From CAWBRT01 sp963819175 (lineage in GTDB: Bacteria; Acidobacteriota; Terriglobia; Terriglobales; Acidobacteriaceae): a stretch of 64,000 nt of DNA. This document shows, piece after piece, positions 35,859-45,430 of this stretch. Positions within the stretch are counted from its first letter, which is position 1, and each line of letters begins with the position of its first letter. The translations under genes were made by a program, and so were the position numbers. The notes beneath the pieces were generated by a model. It made no database searches. It was given only the letters and a program-made list of their open reading frames with translations, and was not told the DNA's origin. The DNA is taken from assembly GCA_963819175.1 (NCBI GenBank), contig CAWFVJ010000007.1:145556-209555 (forward strand). The letters run 5' to 3'.

Positions 35859-37848
35859 ATGCAGGGAAATCGCAGGAGCAGTGGGCTCCGTTGTTCGCTG
35901 TGGGCCATCGTAATTGTACTGTGGGCAGCTACTAGCCGCGGGTGATCAGAAGCTGGCGGCGGATATCGCGCTGGGTGCTCCACCGCAATCGCTCGCCATC
36001 GACCCCGTAATCAACAAGATTTACGTCACCGCGAATCCAAACATCGTGTACGTGGTGGATGTCGCCACCCGCGCTGTCGTGACGACCTTGACCGTCGGCA
36101 GCAACCCGGGCAGTGGTCCCAACGGAATTGCGGTAAATACCCAGACCCATAAAGTTTACGTTGCCAATTATGGAAGCAGCACCGCCAACAGTAATACCGT
36201 CAGCGTCATCGATGGCAATAACAACTACGCGGTGCACTCGGTCACGGTCGGGAACGGCCCTCTCAACATTGCGGTCAACGAAAGCACAAACACCATCTAT
36301 GTAACCAACTATGGGTATAGCACGGCGGGCACCACCGTCAGCGCAATCAATGGCGCGACAGAGCAGGTGACGACCATCAACACCGGACACGGGCCCCGTT
36401 GGTTGGCCATCAATCCGCTTACTAACCAGGTCTATGTCGCGAATCAGGATGGCACGGTGACTGCCATCGACGGCGCGTCACAGACGGCCACGTCAATCGC
36501 GGTCGGCGCGAATCTGAGTCTGAGTCAGATAGCGGTCAACACCCAGACCAATAAAATCTACGTGGTCAACAATACCGCGTACCATACCGGCATAGCGGTG
36601 ATCGACGGGACGACGAATACCGTCACTACTACGGTCGCCGGCAGCGCGTCGTGGGGAGTAGCCGTGAACTCCGCCACGAACAAGATATTCGTTACGAATA
36701 ACTTCAATGACCCCGATGACGGCTACGACGACGATACCGTGACGGTGATCGACGGAAGCAACAACAGCGTCAGTGTGCTTCCCTCGCCGGGTGAACCCCA
36801 AAGCATTGCGATCAACTCTGCCAACAACCGGGCGTATGTCGCGAACTATGAAAACAGCGCGGTCACCATCATCGATGGAGCGACCAACCAGGCTTGGGCC
36901 ATCGCGGTTGGGTTAAATCCGTCTGCCATTGCCGTCAGCGCGAACCCGAACCTGGTATTCGTCGCCAACAAGGGTTCGAACAGCCTCAGCGTGATCGATC
37001 CAAGCCAGTCTTTTCCAGTCGCGCCTCCTACGGTTGCCATCACCTCTCCGTCCAATGGAAGTGTGGTGTCGCAGACGGTCGCGATTCAGGCAACGGCATC
37101 GGCGGGTCTTGCACTGGCAGGAGTTCAGTTTCAGCTCGATGGCGTCAATTTTGGTACGCAGGTTACGTTGCCGCCCTATGAGATCTCGTGGGACACCACT
37201 CAAACCACCGACGGGAGCCACACCATCACCGCCGTGGCGAAGGATAGTGCGGGAGGCACCTCGCCGCCCAGCTCAGTGACCGTAACGGTAGCCAATAGTG
37301 CTGCTGGTTTTGCCTTCACCCCGCAGACGAATAGCTCCACGTCGGCAACCGTAACGCCGGGCGGAACGGCCAGTTATCTTCTCAACTTACTGTCGGGTGC
37401 GTCCTTCAGCGGCAACTTATCGCTCACCTGCTCTGGAGCGCCCACGGCAGCGGGGTGTTACGTATTGCCGACTTCTCTATCTATCTCCGCCAATAGCACC
37501 ATACCGATAACCATAACGGTGACGACCGTGGCCCAGTCCGCCAGCTTAGCTCAACCCAGAAGGGGGCGCGCCCCGTTTGCTTTCGCGCTGACGTTGCTGG
37601 CGCCACTTGCCTTGGCCGCCGCATGGCAGGGGCGTCGACGCCGCAATGCCATTGGGCAATGGGTTATCGGCGGACTCTTGGCGCTCATCATCGCAATGTC
37701 TTCCTGCGGTGGAGGCGGCGGCGCTCCACCGAATTCGACCTCCATAAATAAGAGTACGGGCACTCCGGCCGGAAGCTACACGCTGACGATCACGGGCACA
37801 AATGGCACCATTTCGCGCAGTATTAGCCTCACTTTGATCGTGACCTAA
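35859..37848 (+). CDS. Exported YVTN beta-propeller protein with Ig-like domain and C-terminal TM/glycine motif, one frameshift
   Basis: The start ATG at 35859 gives a signal peptide (basic MQGNRRSSGLRCS, then LWAIVIVLWAATSRG). An extra G near 35940 then shifts the frame into the main part starting DQKLAADIALG. Corrected length is about 662 aa. About eight to nine YVTN repeats follow (NKIYVTANPN, VYVANYGS, IYVVNNT, AYVANYENSAVTIIDG), then an Ig-like domain (PPTVAITSPSNGSVVSQTV to SSVTVTV) and a beta domain. Two hydrophobic segments near the end (APFAFALTLLAPLALAAAW and IGGLLALIIAMSSCGGGGG) precede a final beta-rich piece. It is likely surface-exposed or membrane-anchored; binding partner unknown. 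Confidence 0.82.
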
Positions 37849-38037
37849 TGTCCGATAACGGTGAACCCGGCTTGGCGTGTAACCGGCTCTTGCTCCATGG
37901 AACATATCTTTCGCGACACTACCAAGCAGGATGAAAAGTGATTGTATTGCTATTGTCATAAAGAGAAATAGCCGAAAAGGGGTGAATACCTGATTTACGA
38001 CGGCGGGTAAATCAGTAGATACTATCTTCAGACGCTC

Positions 38038-39567
38038 GTGACAGGACCAGACACCAAGCAAAACGATCTCGCACGGAAAAGCCTTGATTCGCCCTCCCCG
38101 CCAACCTCCTCGGACGGGAGGTTCCGGTCAGGCATCCGTCCGACGATGCTCGTTCCGCTGATCGTCGCCTGTGCTCTTTTCATGGAGCACGTCGACGCCA
38201 CGGTCATCACGACATCGCTGCCGATGATTGCCCGCGACCTGGGCGTGGCTCCGATCGTGCTGAAGCTGGGACTGACCTCCTACCTGGTAAGCCTGGCCGT
38301 TTTCATCCCGATATCGGGCTGGCTCACCGACCGTATTGGCGGGCGGATCGTGTTCTGCTCGGCGATCGCCATGTTCATGGTCAGTTCCATGCTCTGTGGA
38401 GTGTCGCGCTCTTTTGGTTTCTTCGTGGCGGCGCGCTTTCTGCAAGGCATAGGCGGCGCCATGATGGTTCCGGTGGGGCGTATTGTGATTGTGCGGACGG
38501 TGGGCCGCGATGAGCTGGTGACGGCGCTCAACTACCTCACGATTCCTGCCTTGCTTGGGCCGCTCTGTGGGCCGCCGCTGGGCGGCTTTATCACCACCTA
38601 CTGGCATTGGCGCTGGATCTTCTTCATCAACGTTCCGATCAGCATCCTGGGTATTTTTCTGGCGCTGCGATTCATGGAAAACGTGCGCGAGGAGGAAGTG
38701 GCGCCGCTGGACACGTCGGGGTTCGTGCTGTCGGCGATCGGCTTGTCGGTGTTGATGTTCGGGCTGAGCGCAATTACCGAACCGGACGTGGTGCCGAGGA
38801 TGCTGGCCGCCGCCTGCGTCGTCTTTGGCGCGGCGATCACCTACATCTATTACCGTCTGGCCCGGCGCAAACAGAGGCCGCTGCTGGAATTCGATCTGTT
38901 GAAGATCCCGACCTTCTGGGTTGGAGTCGGCGGAGGCTCGCTGTTTCGCATTGGCGTCGGCGCGATGGCCCTGCTGCTGCCGCTGCTGCTGCAATTGGGA
39001 TTCGGGCTGACGCCTTTGCAATCGGGGATGCTGACCTGCGCTTCGGCCATAGGGGCCTTGTTCATCAAGAGTCTCATCAAGCTGTTTCTGCGCCTGTTCG
39101 GCTTCCGCAGATTGCTGCTGGTCAACAGCATATTCGCCTCGGCGACGGTCGCCGTCGTCGGACTGTTTACGGCGCACACCGCTCATTGGCTGATCTTCAC
39201 CGTGCTGGTGATTACCGGGTGCTTCCGCTCGATGCAGTTTACCGCCCTGAACGCGATCACCTATGCCGAGATACCGGACCACCGGGTCAGCGCCGCCACC
39301 AGCATGTTTGCCACCGTGCAGCAGCTCTCACTGGGCGTGGGCGTAACCGCGGGGGCCTTCGCCTTGCAGGCCTCGAATTACATTCAGGGCCACCCCAAGA
39401 TCGTCGCCGGCGATTTCTGGCCGGCCTTTCTTGTCTTGGGGCTCATCGCCATGGCGTCGGCCATCTCAATTTCGAAGCTGTCTCCCAACGCGGGCGCGGA
39501 TATGGCCGGACGCCGCCAGCCCAAACCGGAGCTGGAAGCCGTCGGCATAGAGCAGAGCGCGGAGTAG
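38038..39567 (+). CDS. DHA2-family MFS transporter (drug or metabolite efflux)
   Basis: The 509-aa protein has about 14 hydrophobic segments, as in DHA2 pumps. Landmarks are FMEHVDATVITTSLPMIARD in TM1, GWLTDRIGGRIVFCSAI, ARFLQGIGGAMMVPVGR and the TM5 motif LLGPLCGPPLGGFITTYWHW (motif C type). These pumps export drugs or dyes using the proton gradient. No membrane-fusion protein lies alongside. The start is GTG at 38038 with weak ribosome site; internal Met37 is an alternative. Confidence 0.9.
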   Translation: MTGPDTKQNDLARKSLDSPSPPTSSDGRFRSGIRPTMLVPLIVACALFMEHVDATVITTSLPMIARDLGVAPIVLKLGLTSYLVSLAVFIPISGWLTDRIGGRIVFCSAIAMFMVSSMLCGVSRSFGFFVAARFLQGIGGAMMVPVGRIVIVRTVGRDELVTALNYLTIPALLGPLCGPPLGGFITTYWHWRWIFFINVPISILGIFLALRFMENVREEEVAPLDTSGFVLSAIGLSVLMFGLSAITEPDVVPRMLAAACVVFGAAITYIYYRLARRKQRPLLEFDLLKIPTFWVGVGGGSLFRIGVGAMALLLPLLLQLGFGLTPLQSGMLTCASAIGALFIKSLIKLFLRLFGFRRLLLVNSIFASATVAVVGLFTAHTAHWLIFTVLVITGCFRSMQFTALNAITYAEIPDHRVSAATSMFATVQQLSLGVGVTAGAFALQASNYIQGHPKIVAGDFWPAFLVLGLIAMASAISISKLSPNAGADMAGRRQPKPELEAVGIEQSAE

Positions 39568-39584
39568 GACTCATCGACGAAGGA

Positions 39585-39624
39585 ACCCACATCTGCCAAA
39601 AGCGGGCAGGTATGGGGCACCAGG
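39585..39624. repeat. Family A hairpin repeat
   Basis: ACCCACATCTGCCAAAAGCG then GGGCAGGTATGGGGCACCAG. It has inverted orientation relative to most copies and reaches to within a few bases of the first possible ATG of the next gene. Confidence 0.6.
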
Positions 39625-39696
39625 CGGCGTATGATGCCCACTAAGCCGTTTCCCGTTAGTACAGAGCAAATAAAGCGGCTTCTGAAGGCGAAGCGC

Positions 39697-40470
39697 ATGA
39701 CTATTTGTGTAGGAGTTCTATCTGGCGACGGCATCGTGATTGCTGCCGACACTGAAGAGACGTCAGGAGATGCCAAGAGAGACCAGCAAAAGCTGTTTCA
39801 TTTTAGCTCTGGGGATATTCACCCCGACGCCCCTACGCCTCCGGGAACCACCGCAATTTTGACCGGCGCTGGCGAGGCGGGATATTTGGACGCATTCTTC
39901 TATTTGCTGTCTAAGGATGCTTCGACTTGCCAAGGCATAGATCAGTTCGAGAAGTACATGTCGGAGGAGCTTCTACTATTTCACGAGAAACACATCTTCC
40001 CCATTTCGGAGCCACGGGAGTCACCACAGATTATTCAAGTTCTTGCGGCGGTTACTTGTGGCTGGAACACGTCTCTCTTTGTGACTAACGGTTCAACAGT
40101 GCGCAAGGCGTTGATGCACACCGCAATTGGATATGGATGTCATTTTGCCCAAAACCTCCTGAACCTGTGGTCATGGTGTAAAACGTTGAGAGAAGCGCAA
40201 CTACTGGCCGCGTATGTGGTATATGCCACTAAAGCTCACGTTGTGGCGTGTGGACTCCACACATCTATCTCTTCATTGCATAATTGCGTCGTGGAATACG
40301 GTAAGGATGGGAAGTCATCTTTCCGTCAGCCATCATGTCTGATGGAGGTTGGATTCGATCACGAGATTCTTCGGAAATGGGAAACGTCCTTTGATACCAA
40401 ATGGAAAGCGCGGCAAAAGAGTACCCTTTCCGAGTTATTTACGGAAGAATTGCAAGCAACTGGAAACTAG
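39697..40470 (+). CDS. Proteasome-fold Ntn hydrolase-like protein
   Basis: The 257-aa protein starting at Met 39697 reads MTICVGVLSGDGIVIAADTE, which lines up with proteasome beta subunits. Thr2 would become the N-terminal nucleophile after Met removal, Asp18 corresponds to Asp17, and Lys in QQKLFHF lies close to the Lys33 position. The next strand, GTTAILTGAGEAGYLDAF, also fits the fold. No proteasome or HslU partner is nearby. The upstream ATG at 39631 adds 22 residues derived from sequence beside a repeat and would bury Thr. The gene is AT-rich, suggesting transfer. Confidence 0.7.
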   Translation: MTICVGVLSGDGIVIAADTEETSGDAKRDQQKLFHFSSGDIHPDAPTPPGTTAILTGAGEAGYLDAFFYLLSKDASTCQGIDQFEKYMSEELLLFHEKHIFPISEPRESPQIIQVLAAVTCGWNTSLFVTNGSTVRKALMHTAIGYGCHFAQNLLNLWSWCKTLREAQLLAAYVVYATKAHVVACGLHTSISSLHNCVVEYGKDGKSSFRQPSCLMEVGFDHEILRKWETSFDTKWKARQKSTLSELFTEELQATGN

Positions 40471-40484
40471 ATAAATTACTGCTT

Positions 40485-40690
40485 CGGGGCGGGTGGCCCA
40501 TATTTGCCTTCCGTTGGCAAATGTGGGGCAGTTCGAGACTTCACGCGTTTGAGTGCGCTTTTTTGGAAAGCGGAGCAGACCCCACATTAGCTCCGCCTGC
40601 GGCTCCGCAAATGTGGGCCACCAGCCCATGTATTACGAATCAAATACATAGATTCTTCGTTCGCTGCGCTCGCTCAGAATGACACCTCAA
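40485..40690. repeat. Two family A hairpins and a family C arm
   Basis: GGGTGGCCCATATTTGCC with GGCAAATGTGGGGCAGTT (40489-40531), then CCCACATTAGCTCCGCCTGC with GCGGCTCCGCAAATGTGGGC (40581-40618), then GCTGCGCTCGCTCAGAATGA (40661-40680). All are between genes, and the whole 40471-40809 gap shows nothing else. Confidence 0.65.
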
Positions 40691-40809
40691 AAGTTATTGC
40701 GCGAACTTCTAGGACGCCACACTGCACGGAAGTAACGTGGACGCTGGATGCGGCGCGGGATAGCATCTTCGAAGGCGAAACAGAGTACGTTCGCGATTCG
40801 GAGCAAGTG

Positions 40810-41475
40810 ATGGACAAAGCGCCGTGGACAATTCGCTCCAACACCGGGAAGAATCAGCTTGTAGGGATATTTAGCGTCTTGCTGGGAATTCCGTTTGTTC
40901 TGCTCACCGTCCATCATCTCAAGTCCAATACAAATGCTTTGGCTGGATTCGGTGTAGGAATTCTTCTGATCGGGATCGGCGTGGTCGCTCTGCTTTTCAC
41001 CGAAGAAATCACCGTGATTGTCGATCCCGGACGCCAGAGACTGATGATCCAAAGAGGCAGCCGGCTCGGGCAAAAACTGTCAATTGTGAATTTCAATGAG
41101 ATCGCAAGCGTACTCGTGGGCAGCGCAGGGGGTTACAGAGGTCCAAAAAGTTATCATCTTAAGATCAGTCTGAGAAATGGGAAGACCGCGACCACCGGAA
41201 GATGGTCTTTGGATCAGAGTGAAATCATCGCACTAGCCGAGCAGTTGGCCGCCGAGATTGGATGTACATCCGATCTTGGGATATTGGTAAACCCGGTTAA
41301 TGCGAGTCAAATCATCTATTCGGTATGCGGTGCGGTGATCCTCTACGCCATTTGGTTTCGGATTTGGGTGGGTCCGTGGTGTCTCGCAATGTGGTTCGGC
41401 ACAGCGCCGCCGGTGATCATGCTCATTGTGTTTTCCGGGATGCTTGGAGTTATGCGGAGAATCCCGCGGCGATAG
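40810..41475 (+). CDS. Membrane protein with a central PH-like domain, unknown function
   Basis: The 221-aa protein has two N-terminal helices (about residues 18-37 and 44-62: GIFSVLLGIPFVLLTVHHL, AGFGVGILLIGIGVVALLF). A soluble middle domain of about 100 residues has beta patterning (ITVIVDPGRQRLMIQRG, LKISLRNGKTATTGRWS). Two C-terminal helices follow (IIYSVCGAVILYAIWF, APPVIMLIVFSGMLG). It resembles YcxB/PH-type membrane proteins in layout only. The ATG at 40810 follows GGAG. Confidence 0.6.
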   Translation: MDKAPWTIRSNTGKNQLVGIFSVLLGIPFVLLTVHHLKSNTNALAGFGVGILLIGIGVVALLFTEEITVIVDPGRQRLMIQRGSRLGQKLSIVNFNEIASVLVGSAGGYRGPKSYHLKISLRNGKTATTGRWSLDQSEIIALAEQLAAEIGCTSDLGILVNPVNASQIIYSVCGAVILYAIWFRIWVGPWCLAMWFGTAPPVIMLIVFSGMLGVMRRIPRR

Positions 41476-41484
41476 CTCGCAGAT

Positions 41485-41516
41485 ATCGGCGCGACCTCAG
41501 GATGACACTCCCACAG
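41485..41516. repeat. Family C closing arm
   Basis: GATATCGGCGCGACCTCAGG ATGACACTCC matches the closing arm of the elements at 6744 and 35338, alone and without its opening arm. Confidence 0.55.
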
Positions 41517-41567
41517 GGTATAATTTGATCACGAGTTCCACATTTCAAGCTGCTGGACGTGGAGAGT

Positions 41568-42167
41568 ATGCTGCCTGGTTTCATTCGGCGCTCCCGATAC
41601 GTGCTCCTTTATAAGAATTTAGCGGCGGAGCCGGATTTTCTGCTCTGGAAGCTCAAAGGGTCTCCTCGCCCGAAGGTGCCTCACCTGATCAAGCAGAGGG
41701 CTGTGCGGGAGTACGCTCAGCGATTTAAGCTTCCGGTGCTGATCGAGACCGGAACGCAATTCGGACAGATGATCCACGCGATGAGGAAGGACTTTCGCGA
41801 GATCTACTCGATCGAGTTGGATGATACGAATTATGCGCTGGCGGTCAGAAATTTTGCCGGGCAGCCGCATATTCATCTGCTACGCGGGGACAGCGCAGTC
41901 GAACTGCCCAAGTTGCTCCAGTCAATTCATGAACCATGTCTATTCTGGCTTGACGGTCACACCCACGAAACGCCGATCATGGACGAACTGCATGCGGTGT
42001 TCACCCACGGCCCATACAACCACGTCATACTGATCGATGACGCGCGCTGCTTTGACTCGAGCAAGTTTTACCCGACGCTCGACGCCGTCAGGGAGCTAAC
42101 CGCCCGGCACTATCCTGGAGCGACAATAGACGTTCGCGATAACGTCATCCGCATACACCAGCCTTAA
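41568..42167 (+). CDS. Putative SAM-dependent methyltransferase
   Basis: The 199-aa protein shows a Rossmann-type pattern: LPVLIETGTQFGQMIHAM (glycine-poor SAM motif I), IYSIELDDTNYALA (motif II acidic residue) and LFWLDGHTHETP. It looks like the small FkbM/TylF-like methyltransferases of polysaccharide or secondary-metabolite loci, but no such cluster is here. The start is ambiguous between GTG 41559 and ATG 41568. Confidence 0.6.
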   Translation: MLPGFIRRSRYVLLYKNLAAEPDFLLWKLKGSPRPKVPHLIKQRAVREYAQRFKLPVLIETGTQFGQMIHAMRKDFREIYSIELDDTNYALAVRNFAGQPHIHLLRGDSAVELPKLLQSIHEPCLFWLDGHTHETPIMDELHAVFTHGPYNHVILIDDARCFDSSKFYPTLDAVRELTARHYPGATIDVRDNVIRIHQP

Positions 42168-42367
42168 CCGCAAACCGTTCCGCAAAAGTGTTTGTTGCCA
42201 AGCTGCCGGACGGAGCCTCTCTTTCGGCTCTCGAATGCATCTATGAACGTACGAAGGGGAACACCCGGGAAGATTCTCCCACGCCTGGAAATATCTTCTC
42301 TCGGAACCTTGGGTGTTGGCCCTTGCTTTAGTGGCGAGGCAGTTGCTTGATTCATGGCGGAGGGATT

Positions 42368-43216
42368 GTGACGTTGGGGGCCAAAAAATGGGGCGCGATC
42401 TGGCTGGCTGTTCTGGCGGCGTTCTGCGTTTGCTTTGCCAAACACGGTGCCGCCAGGCAAATCGCTTCGAATGATAATGATAAGGATACGCCGACATTGG
42501 TTGAAATCGTCGAGCGCCTTGCCCAAGCCCAGCAGGAGAACCATCACGCGGCGCGTTCTTACACGGTTCTGAGGAATTATGAGCTGGTGAATGGCAGTAA
42601 GCCGGAGAGCAGCTCACAGGTGCAGGCCGAGGTCAGTTACTCTCCTCCGGGCACCAAGGAGTACGCTATTCGCGCCACCTCTGGAGGCGGCAGAGGCGAG
42701 CGGGTGGTTCGCCGGGTGCTGGAACACGAGGCGGAGATGGCATCCTCCTGGAGAAAAATGGCGCTCGTCGAGGAGAACTACCACTTTGCATTGCTGGGCG
42801 AAGAGACAGTTGATGGACATCGGTGTTTTGTCCTGAGTCTCACACCGCGCAGCGATTACAAGGACCTGATTCGCGGCCGGGCGTGGATCGATGCGGAGAA
42901 CTTCAACGTGCGGCGCATCGAAGGCGCTCCCCTCAAAACCCCTTCCTGGTGGGTGAAGCGCCTGGAAATCACCATGCAATTCTCACAGGTGATGGGGATG
43001 TGGTTGCAGACTGCTTTCGTCGCCAAGGCTGACGTTCGCTTCTTCGGCGAGCAAACGCTGTCGGCTCACGACGTGCAGCTCCGCACCGATGAACTGGCTG
43101 GCTCCGCAGCAAAGCCCCCAGTCGGCACGCAGAGCTGGCAGCTCAACGGCGCAGGCAACTCGCCTGCAATGGTTGGAGCGGGCATTCTCTCGATGCCTTG
43201 GAACGAGGTACGCTAG
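42368..43216 (+). CDS. Exported outer-membrane lipoprotein-sorting-like (LolA-fold) protein
   Basis: The protein is about 282 aa from the GTG at 42368, which follows GGAGG. A signal peptide is evident (KKWGAIWLAVLAAFCVCFA). The mature part has the half-barrel pattern of LolA/DUF1571-like proteins: AARSYTVLRNYELV, CFVLSLTPRSDYKDLIRGRA, WIDAENFNVRRIEGAP. Such proteins bind lipid or lipoprotein chains in the periplasm; the exact role is unknown. It ends directly before a MITE-like end. Confidence 0.68.
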   Translation: MTLGAKKWGAIWLAVLAAFCVCFAKHGAARQIASNDNDKDTPTLVEIVERLAQAQQENHHAARSYTVLRNYELVNGSKPESSSQVQAEVSYSPPGTKEYAIRATSGGGRGERVVRRVLEHEAEMASSWRKMALVEENYHFALLGEETVDGHRCFVLSLTPRSDYKDLIRGRAWIDAENFNVRRIEGAPLKTPSWWVKRLEITMQFSQVMGMWLQTAFVAKADVRFFGEQTLSAHDVQLRTDELAGSAAKPPVGTQSWQLNGAGNSPAMVGAGILSMPWNEVR

Positions 43217-43234
43217 CAGGCTGTTGAAAAACTC
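43217..43234. repeat. MITE-like terminal sequence
   Basis: CAGGCTGTTGAAAAACTC starts immediately after the preceding stop codon. It matches the CAGGCTGCTGAAA end at 6744 and the inverted TTTTTCAGCAGCCT at 35498. No internal element is attached here. Confidence 0.5.
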
Positions 43235-43427
43235 ATTTCTATCCCGCTGCGATCCCCCCTAAATCTCTCCCACCCTGGTAACAGTTGCGTCGGTCTCCAA
43301 AAGCGGTAGTGCCCGCGCTGGATTCTGATGCCGACCCAATCCCTACCCCGGTGAAAAAAGACTGTATGGGGCACTCTGCGGTACTTCACTGATTGCTGCT
43401 GGCATCGAGCGCTGCTATTGTTGGCGC

Positions 43428-45314
43428 ATGCGCAGAGTTCTGCTTCTTTTCCTGCTCGGCTTGCTGATGGTGCAAGCTGCCTTCGGACAGGCGCCAAGGT
43501 GGGCCGACGAGCGCGCGCAAGGCGTCGGCGTGGACCAGGAAGGCGAGCAGTGGGCGCGCACCACGTTGACAAAGATGTCGCTGGAGGAAAAGGTCGGCCA
43601 GATGTTCATGATCTGGGCGCGCTCGGGGTTCCTCAACGTGAACGGTCCGGAGTACCTGCAACTGCGCGACACGATGCGCAGATTCCACATCGGAGCCTTC
43701 GGCGTGACCGTCCCGTGGGACGGATCGCAGCTGAAGAAGTGCAGTCCGTACGAGATGGCGGCGCTGACCAACCAACTACAGCGCGATTCGGAGCTGCCGC
43801 TGATCTTTGCCGCCGATTTTGAGCGCGGCCTGCCGATGAGGCTGAACGGGGGAACGGTTTTCCCGCAGGCCATGGCGCTGGGAGCGACGCACAGCAAGAA
43901 TTTTGCGTTCCTGTTCGGCAGAATCACGGCCATCGAAGCGCGCGCGATTGGGGTGCACTGGAACTTTTTTCCCGTGGCCGACGTCAACTCGAACCCGCTG
44001 AATCCGATCATCAACACGCGCAGCTTTGGGGAAGACGTTGCCGAAACCGACGAATTAGTGGCCGCCTATATTGCCGGCGCGCGGGGAACGGGGATGCTGA
44101 CAACGGCGAAACACTTTCCGGGGCATGGCGACACGCAGACCGACACGCATCTGGCGGTGGCCAGAGTGAGCGGCAACGCGAAGCACCTGAACGAGGTGGA
44201 GCTGGCACCGTTCCGCGCCGCCATTGCAGCCGGCGTGGACAGCATCATGGTGGCTCACGTAACTGTCCCCGCGCTGGACGACAGCGGGCGGGTGGCGAGC
44301 ATTTCGCCCCGCATGATTCAAGGGATATTGCGGGGGCAGATGGGGTTCCGCGGGCTGGTGGTGACCGACGCGATGGACATGGGCGCGCTGACCTCGCTGT
44401 TCGCGAAGCTGCCGCCGGCGAGTGCGGCGGCGCGGGCGGCAGTCGAGGCGGTGAAGGCCGGCGAAGATATGGTCGTGGCTCCGTCGGACCTGGAGAATTC
44501 TTATAGAGGTGTGCTGGAGGCGGTGCGAAGCGGAGAGATCGCGGAGAGCCGGATCGACGACTCGGTGTTGAAGATTCTGCGGGCCAAGGCTGGACTCAAA
44601 CTGCACAAATCGCGCCTGGTGGATTTGAATGCGGTCGGGGGAATAGTCGGCAGGCCGGAAAACCAGGCCATCGCGCAACAGATAGCGGACGCCTCCGTGA
44701 CCCTTGTGCGCGACAACCAGCGGGTGCTTCCGCTGAGGAACTCCGTCAACGGCGGCGATGATGTTGTGGCGGTAATCTTCACGGATGACATGCGAGGCGA
44801 ATCCGGCCGAACACTCGAGCGGTTGTTGCGCGCCCGGCTGCCGTCGGCGACGGTCTATTACGTCGACGAGGCCAGCGCGGCATGGCTTGCCCCGGAGGTG
44901 CTGGCTGCGGTGCGACAGGCCAAGGCGGTGATCGCGCCGGTCTACATCGTCCCGGTTCAAGGACGCGGGGCACGCGGATCGGGCGGCGGACTCGGCATGG
45001 AGCAGAGCAGCGAAGACCTGCTTAAAGCGATGCTGACAACCGCGGGCGCAAAGACGGTTGTTCTGGCCATGGGAAGTCCTTACATGGCAAGCGATTATCC
45101 GGAAGTGCAAAACTATCTTTGCCTCTACTCGGCGGACACGGTATCGGAGATCAGCGCGGTGAAGGCGATCTTCGGTGAGATTGCGTTGCGAGGGACGCTG
45201 CCGGTTTCGATTCCCCGCATTGCCGCCCGCGGCGCCGGTTTGCAGCGCGGCCTGAGTTGGAAGCTGGAGAGGGTTGTCCAACCCCGCGAGGGAATCGGGG
45301 GTTCAGCCCGCTGA
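43428..45314 (+). CDS. Glycoside hydrolase family 3, NagZ-like beta-N-acetylhexosaminidase
   Basis: The 628-aa protein has a signal peptide (MRRVLLLFLLGLLMVQAAFG). Its (beta/alpha)8 GH3 domain has KMSLEEKVGQMFMIW, the NagZ-type general acid/base loop KHFPGHGDTQTDTHLAVA and the nucleophile Asp in LVVTDAMDMGAL. A second alpha/beta domain (about 385-600) makes it longer than E. coli NagZ and like Gram-positive or Bacteroidetes members. The KHFPGHG loop favours beta-N-acetylglucosaminidase over glucosidase, implying peptidoglycan or chitin turnover in the periplasm. Confidence 0.93.
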   Translation: MRRVLLLFLLGLLMVQAAFGQAPRWADERAQGVGVDQEGEQWARTTLTKMSLEEKVGQMFMIWARSGFLNVNGPEYLQLRDTMRRFHIGAFGVTVPWDGSQLKKCSPYEMAALTNQLQRDSELPLIFAADFERGLPMRLNGGTVFPQAMALGATHSKNFAFLFGRITAIEARAIGVHWNFFPVADVNSNPLNPIINTRSFGEDVAETDELVAAYIAGARGTGMLTTAKHFPGHGDTQTDTHLAVARVSGNAKHLNEVELAPFRAAIAAGVDSIMVAHVTVPALDDSGRVASISPRMIQGILRGQMGFRGLVVTDAMDMGALTSLFAKLPPASAAARAAVEAVKAGEDMVVAPSDLENSYRGVLEAVRSGEIAESRIDDSVLKILRAKAGLKLHKSRLVDLNAVGGIVGRPENQAIAQQIADASVTLVRDNQRVLPLRNSVNGGDDVVAVIFTDDMRGESGRTLERLLRARLPSATVYYVDEASAAWLAPEVLAAVRQAKAVIAPVYIVPVQGRGARGSGGGLGMEQSSEDLLKAMLTTAGAKTVVLAMGSPYMASDYPEVQNYLCLYSADTVSEISAVKAIFGEIALRGTLPVSIPRIAARGAGLQRGLSWKLERVVQPREGIGGSAR

Positions 45315-45430
45315 TATTTGGGGTATACCGACGGGAATTGCTCTAGAATGTAGTCGGAACCTGCTTACAATTTCATACGGCTGCGACGCGGAACTGACGT
45401 AGTCCCGGCATTCATCTGGAGAGTTTGTAA

